Shown: positions 23,279 through 25,293 of the stretch, in pieces
How positions within the stretch are numbered: the first letter of the stretch is position 1
How the letters are laid out: each line of letters opens with the position of its first letter
Assembly: GCA_964551925.1 (NCBI GenBank)
Contig: CAZKFA010000028.1
Location: 1 to 25,293 of the forward strand
Reading direction: 5' to 3'
From: CAZKFA01 sp964551925
GTDB lineage: Bacteria; Cyanobacteriota; Vampirovibrionia; LMEP-6097
Length of the DNA: 25,293 nt
Program-made: the position numbers and the translations under genes
The notes under the pieces: model-generated
Told to the model about the DNA's origin: nothing
What the model saw: the letters and a program-made list of their open reading frames with translations, nothing else
The model's database searches: none

Positions 23279-23307
23279 ATAATACCCCCCCCGGGCAACT
23301 TTGTCAA
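23279..23307 (-). promoter_or_regulatory. Promoter of the small gene with a poly-G spacer
   Basis: On the minus strand a perfect TTGACA (23302-23307) and TATTAT (23279-23284) are separated by exactly 17 bp. The eight bases next to the -10 box are all G (23285-23292). Insertion or deletion of one G would change the spacing to 18 or 16 and so promoter strength. Confidence 0.8.
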
Positions 23308-23318
23308 GAGGCAGGCAG

Positions 23319-23339
23319 ATTAAATTTGGCTAATACTGG
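23319..23339 (-). promoter_or_regulatory. Upstream box shared by two promoters (copy 1)
   Basis: The plus-strand sequence ATTAAATTTGGCTAATACTGG in this interval recurs at 24902-24922 with two substitutions. In both places it lies upstream of a minus-strand TTGACA box, at 11 and 9 bp. It may be an operator or UP-like element. Confidence 0.55.
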
Positions 23340-23359
23340 CGACGAATCTTAATCCCATA

Positions 23360-23386
23360 CAAATCCGAATAAATTTTGCGGATTTG
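23360..23386. promoter_or_regulatory. Palindromic operator candidate at the ATPase promoter
   Basis: CAAATCCG (23360-23367) and CGGATTTG (23379-23386) are perfect 8-bp inverted repeats around 11 bp. The right arm covers the -35 box of the ATPase gene, a position suited to a repressor. Confidence 0.55.
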
Positions 23387-23404
23387 CATGAAATTGGGTA
23401 TAAT
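23376..23404 (+). promoter_or_regulatory. Promoter of the DUF4143 ATPase gene
   Basis: TTGCGG (23376-23381), 17-bp spacer, perfect TATAAT (23399-23404). The gene's ATG is at 23411, six bases after the -10 box, predicting a leaderless transcript. There is no Shine-Dalgarno. Confidence 0.65.
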
Positions 23405-23410
23405 TAGTCT

Positions 23411-24559
23411 ATGATCAGGAGAAAAGCCTCAGAGAAAATACAATATCTTGCTCAAAAATATCCTATAGTCACAGTCACTGGGCCAAGGCAATCTGGTAAA
23501 ACGACTATTATTCAAGAAATATTTAAGGATAAGCCATACGTCAATCTTGAAAAGCCTGATGATAGGGAGTTTGCGATAAATGATCCGAATGGATTTTTGG
23601 CTAAGTATGAAGATGGAGCAATTATTGATGAAGTTCAGAGGGTGCCGGAGCTCTTCTCTTATTTACAAGTATTAGTTGATAAAAAAAAACAGAATAATCT
23701 TTTTGTGCTTTCTGGGAGTCAGCATTTTGGTTTATTGGATAATGTTAGTCAATCTCTAGCTGGTCGTACGGGGATTGTGACCCTGCTACCTTTAAGTCTT
23801 GAAGAATTGCAAGATAGAAGAAATTACTCTTGGCAAGATTTTATTTATCATGGCTTCTACCCCAAGATTTATAAAGATGATCTTAATCCTACTGATTATT
23901 ACCGTGATTATGTTCAAACTTATTTGGAGAGAGATTTAAGAGACCTTAAGGCAGTCCATGATCTGGAGTTATTCAAAAAATTTATGCGTCTGTGTGCCGT
24001 GAGAATTGGTCAGCCACTGAATTATAGTAACATTAGTGCGGATTTAGGTATGTCCGAGAATACAGTGAGAGACTGGATTAATATACTAGTAACATCATAT
24101 GTAATTTATTTATTGCCTGCGTATTATGCCAATATCAAGAAACGATTAGTGAAATCTCCGAAATTATATTTTCATGATGTGGGGCTTGTAGCGTATCTTC
24201 TGGGTATGGAAAATATTGACCATGTAGAAACTCATCCTCTCTACAGTATGCTCTTTGAGAATATGTCTGTGATTGAAGCTGTGAAGGCTAGGTATAACAA
24301 AGGGTTTGAGCCCAATATGTTTTTCTATAAAGATAGTGCCAAAGAAGTTGATCTGGTACTGAGCAGAGGAGCCAATCTTATTCCTGTCGAAATCAAATCT
24401 GGGTCTACCGTTCATGAAGCTAATTTCTCGGGGCTTCAATATTTTGAGAAGTTATTTCCAGAGCAAACACAGTCTAAGACACTGGTCTATGCTGGCGAAG
24501 AAGAGCAATGTAGAACTTATGCCAATGTGATTAATCCTTGGTCTATAGCGAGGTTATGA
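23411..24559 (+). CDS. AAA ATPase with DUF4143 domain
   Basis: A 382-aa protein with an N-terminal AAA_14 ATPase domain and C-terminal DUF4143. Walker A is TGPRQSGKTT (23-32) and Walker B is AIIDEVQR (70-77, with D73-E74); the sensor-like LSGSQHF and the Arg of LAGRTG follow. About residues 195-245 resemble a winged helix (YSNISADLGMSENTVRDWI). Near the C-terminus EVDLVL...LIPVEIKSG has the D...ExK pattern of PD-(D/E)xK nuclease folds. These ATPases are frequent, patchily distributed and of unknown biological role; membership is clear, function is not. It is flanked by two small minus-strand genes with matching promoter modules. Confidence 0.9.
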   Translation: MIRRKASEKIQYLAQKYPIVTVTGPRQSGKTTIIQEIFKDKPYVNLEKPDDREFAINDPNGFLAKYEDGAIIDEVQRVPELFSYLQVLVDKKKQNNLFVLSGSQHFGLLDNVSQSLAGRTGIVTLLPLSLEELQDRRNYSWQDFIYHGFYPKIYKDDLNPTDYYRDYVQTYLERDLRDLKAVHDLELFKKFMRLCAVRIGQPLNYSNISADLGMSENTVRDWINILVTSYVIYLLPAYYANIKKRLVKSPKLYFHDVGLVAYLLGMENIDHVETHPLYSMLFENMSVIEAVKARYNKGFEPNMFFYKDSAKEVDLVLSRGANLIPVEIKSGSTVHEANFSGLQYFEKLFPEQTQSKTLVYAGEEEQCRTYANVINPWSIARL

Positions 24560-24615
24560 AGTTGCTGAAAGAAATGAAGTTCAATTGGGCTTTAGGTGAA
24601 ACAGGGTTATACACT

Positions 24616-24855
24616 TTAACTATCATAAGCAGAAGCATCGCCACTACCGAAACAACATCCGACAGGTGGAGAGTGTAATTCTGAAGGAGTATATTCTCGA
24701 GGTTGAGGTTTTAAAGGTTTATTTGCGTTGCTACACCTATCTAGGAGCGCCTGTTCCTCCTTGGAGAATTCCACATAGAGCCCTCTCTCAACCCTCTTTG
24801 CTAACTTGTCAGCAAGACTTTCTGATACTGACATCCTATAATCACCAAACGCCAT
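24616..24855 (-). CDS. Small hypothetical protein downstream of the ATPase
   Basis: A 79-aa protein that I do not recognise. It has a helical charged N-terminal half (SVSESLADKLAKRVERGLYV, then SKEEQALLDR) and a Pro-rich, then Gly/Cys-containing tail (PPVGCCFGSGDASAYDS). Start candidates are Met1 (24855), directly behind the -10 box, and Met8 (24834), preceded by AGG. It is convergent with the ATPase gene, 56 bases from its stop. It has a TTGACA promoter with the same upstream box as the small gene at 22996-23253, which makes it more credible than an average short ORF. The two proteins are not obviously homologous. Confidence 0.5.
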   Translation of the reverse strand: MAFGDYRMSVSESLADKLAKRVERGLYVEFSKEEQALLDRCSNANKPLKPQPREYTPSELHSPPVGCCFGSGDASAYDS

Positions 24856-24862
24856 GCCACAT

Positions 24863-24892
24863 ACAATACCACCGCCACAATAATCTTGTCAA
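24863..24892 (-). promoter_or_regulatory. Promoter of the second small gene
   Basis: On the minus strand a perfect TTGACA (24887-24892), 18-bp spacer and TATTGT (24863-24868). No homopolymer is present in this spacer (it is GTGGCGGTGG-like). The ATG at 24853-24855 follows after seven bases. Confidence 0.6.
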
Positions 24893-24901
24893 GATAAATG
24901 A

Positions 24902-24922
24902 ATTAAATTTGCCTAATACCGG
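24902..24922 (-). promoter_or_regulatory. Upstream box shared by two promoters (copy 2)
   Basis: The plus-strand sequence ATTAAATTTGCCTAATACCGG in this interval differs from copy 1 (23319-23339) at two of 21 positions and lies 9 bp beyond the -35 box. Confidence 0.55.
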
Positions 24923-24996
24923 GCGCCGTGCTAAATTTCATGCACTTAAACCACTGTACAGTACAAACTTTGCTATTTTTGTGCGGTATGACCTAC

Positions 24997-25120
24997 TAGA
25001 CTTGTTACAAAATCGTTCAGAGCAAGGCTTGCGAGGACGAAGAAGCTGAGTTGACTACCCGTCAATGATGATTCTGAGGACGAGCGTAACGCAGCTATGG
25101 ACGATTTCGTGACAAGTCTA
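24997..25120. mobile_element. 124-bp MITE-like inverted-repeat element, copy B
   Basis: The reverse-complement orientation of the element at 20197-20320, with the same length. Ends are TAGACTTGTTAC... and ...GTGACAAGTCTA. It differs from copy A at seven positions; six of these form three compensatory pairs (element positions 18/107, 19/106 and 20/105). Its right end supplies the TAG stop codon of the PilC/GspF gene. Confidence 0.75.
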
Positions 25121-25293
25121 CTGAATCTGCTTAATCACATCAAAGATCGGCAAGTACATAGCGACCACGATTGCACCAACTATACCACCCAAGACAACGA
25201 TAAAGATTGGCTCCATTAGTGCAGTCAAAGATTCAACAGCGTTATCGACTTCAGTATCATAGAAGTCAGCGATTTTTTCAAGCATTGTTTCAA
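25118..25293 (-). CDS. PilC/GspF-type inner-membrane protein, C-terminal end only
   Basis: The last 58 codons of a type IV pilus or type II secretion platform protein; the rest lies beyond the right edge. The visible part, LEKIADFYDTEVDNAV then ESLTALMEPIFIVVLGGIVG then AIVVAMYLPIFDVI, is the hallmark C-terminal region of the T2SSF domain with its last membrane helix. The stop is TAG at 25118-25120, made by the terminal bases of repeat copy B, and the protein ends KQIQ. Whether it serves pili or secretion cannot be decided here. Confidence 0.88.
   Translation of the reverse strand, partial: ETMLEKIADFYDTEVDNAVESLTALMEPIFIVVLGGIVGAIVVAMYLPIFDVIKQIQ

Noticed and set aside
24666..25049. Plus-strand open frame of 127 codons
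   Set aside because: It crosses the promoter of the small minus-strand gene and runs into repeat copy B; Cys/His/Pro-rich non-protein-like composition.
1..25293. CRISPR arrays, tRNA or rRNA genes, transposase genes, toxin-antitoxin pairs
   Set aside because: None recognised. The repeats present are palindromic or MITE-like, without regular spacers, and the DUF4143 ATPase alone does not establish a toxin-antitoxin or defence system.

Overview
The window is an AT-rich stretch of a bacterial chromosome from a Gram-negative-type cell. It carries outer-membrane LPS-transport genes (LptC- and LptA-like), flagellar hook/rod genes and a type IV pilus/type II secretion inner-membrane protein. The long NusB opens with an ARELA...QLP start that I associate with cyanobacterial NusB. 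Together with the YtxH and DUF948-like small membrane proteins, this suggests a non-photosynthetic relative of Cyanobacteria (Melainabacteria/Vampirovibrionia type). That is an inference from protein style, not a database result. A run of exactly 100 N (22124-22223) marks a scaffold join, so this is a draft assembly. No tRNA, rRNA, CRISPR array or transposase gene was recognised.

Layout. 1-2132 (minus): a Cys/Met-metabolism PLP enzyme translationally coupled to an Xaa-Pro aminopeptidase that runs off the left edge. 2214-5900: three small membrane/coiled proteins, LptC, an opposing hypothetical gene and LptA. 5920-7442: a small hypothetical gene and a solitary trpB. 7461-11993 (minus): feoA-feoB under a clear Fur-box promoter, then a FlgG-type gene and flgE. 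12104-15199: nusB, a Pro/Gln-rich hypothetical gene and two tandem paralogues of an unknown DGT-repeat family separated by a terminator and a large hairpin element. 15191-17809 (minus): a tightly overlapping operon of an SLC1-type symporter, bioD and a NagB-like protein. 17908-20809: a hypothetical gene, then rplI, tmk and a nucleotide-sugar epimerase on the minus strand. 20917-22973: a FucP-like MFS transporter, the N gap and hisF. 22996-25293: an accessory-looking segment with an AAA/DUF4143 ATPase between two small minus-strand genes, then the C-terminal end of a PilC/GspF gene.

Most genes are housekeeping: metal uptake, biotin, histidine, tryptophan, dTMP, ribosome, envelope and motility. 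The unusual content is in the accessory pieces. First, a small gene at 22996-23253 has a poly-G tract exactly between its -35 and -10 boxes and a second G/C homopolymer in its coding region, which together look like a phase-variation switch. Second, the same promoter-plus-upstream-box module recurs in front of the other small gene flanking the ATPase. Third, a 124-bp inverted-repeat element occurs twice (20197-20320 and 24997-25120), and six of the seven differences form three compensatory base pairs. Fourth, the epimerase carries a 63-bp in-frame segment bounded by two 17-bp palindromes. Fifth, several promoters put the -10 box six bases before the ATG, which predicts leaderless mRNAs.
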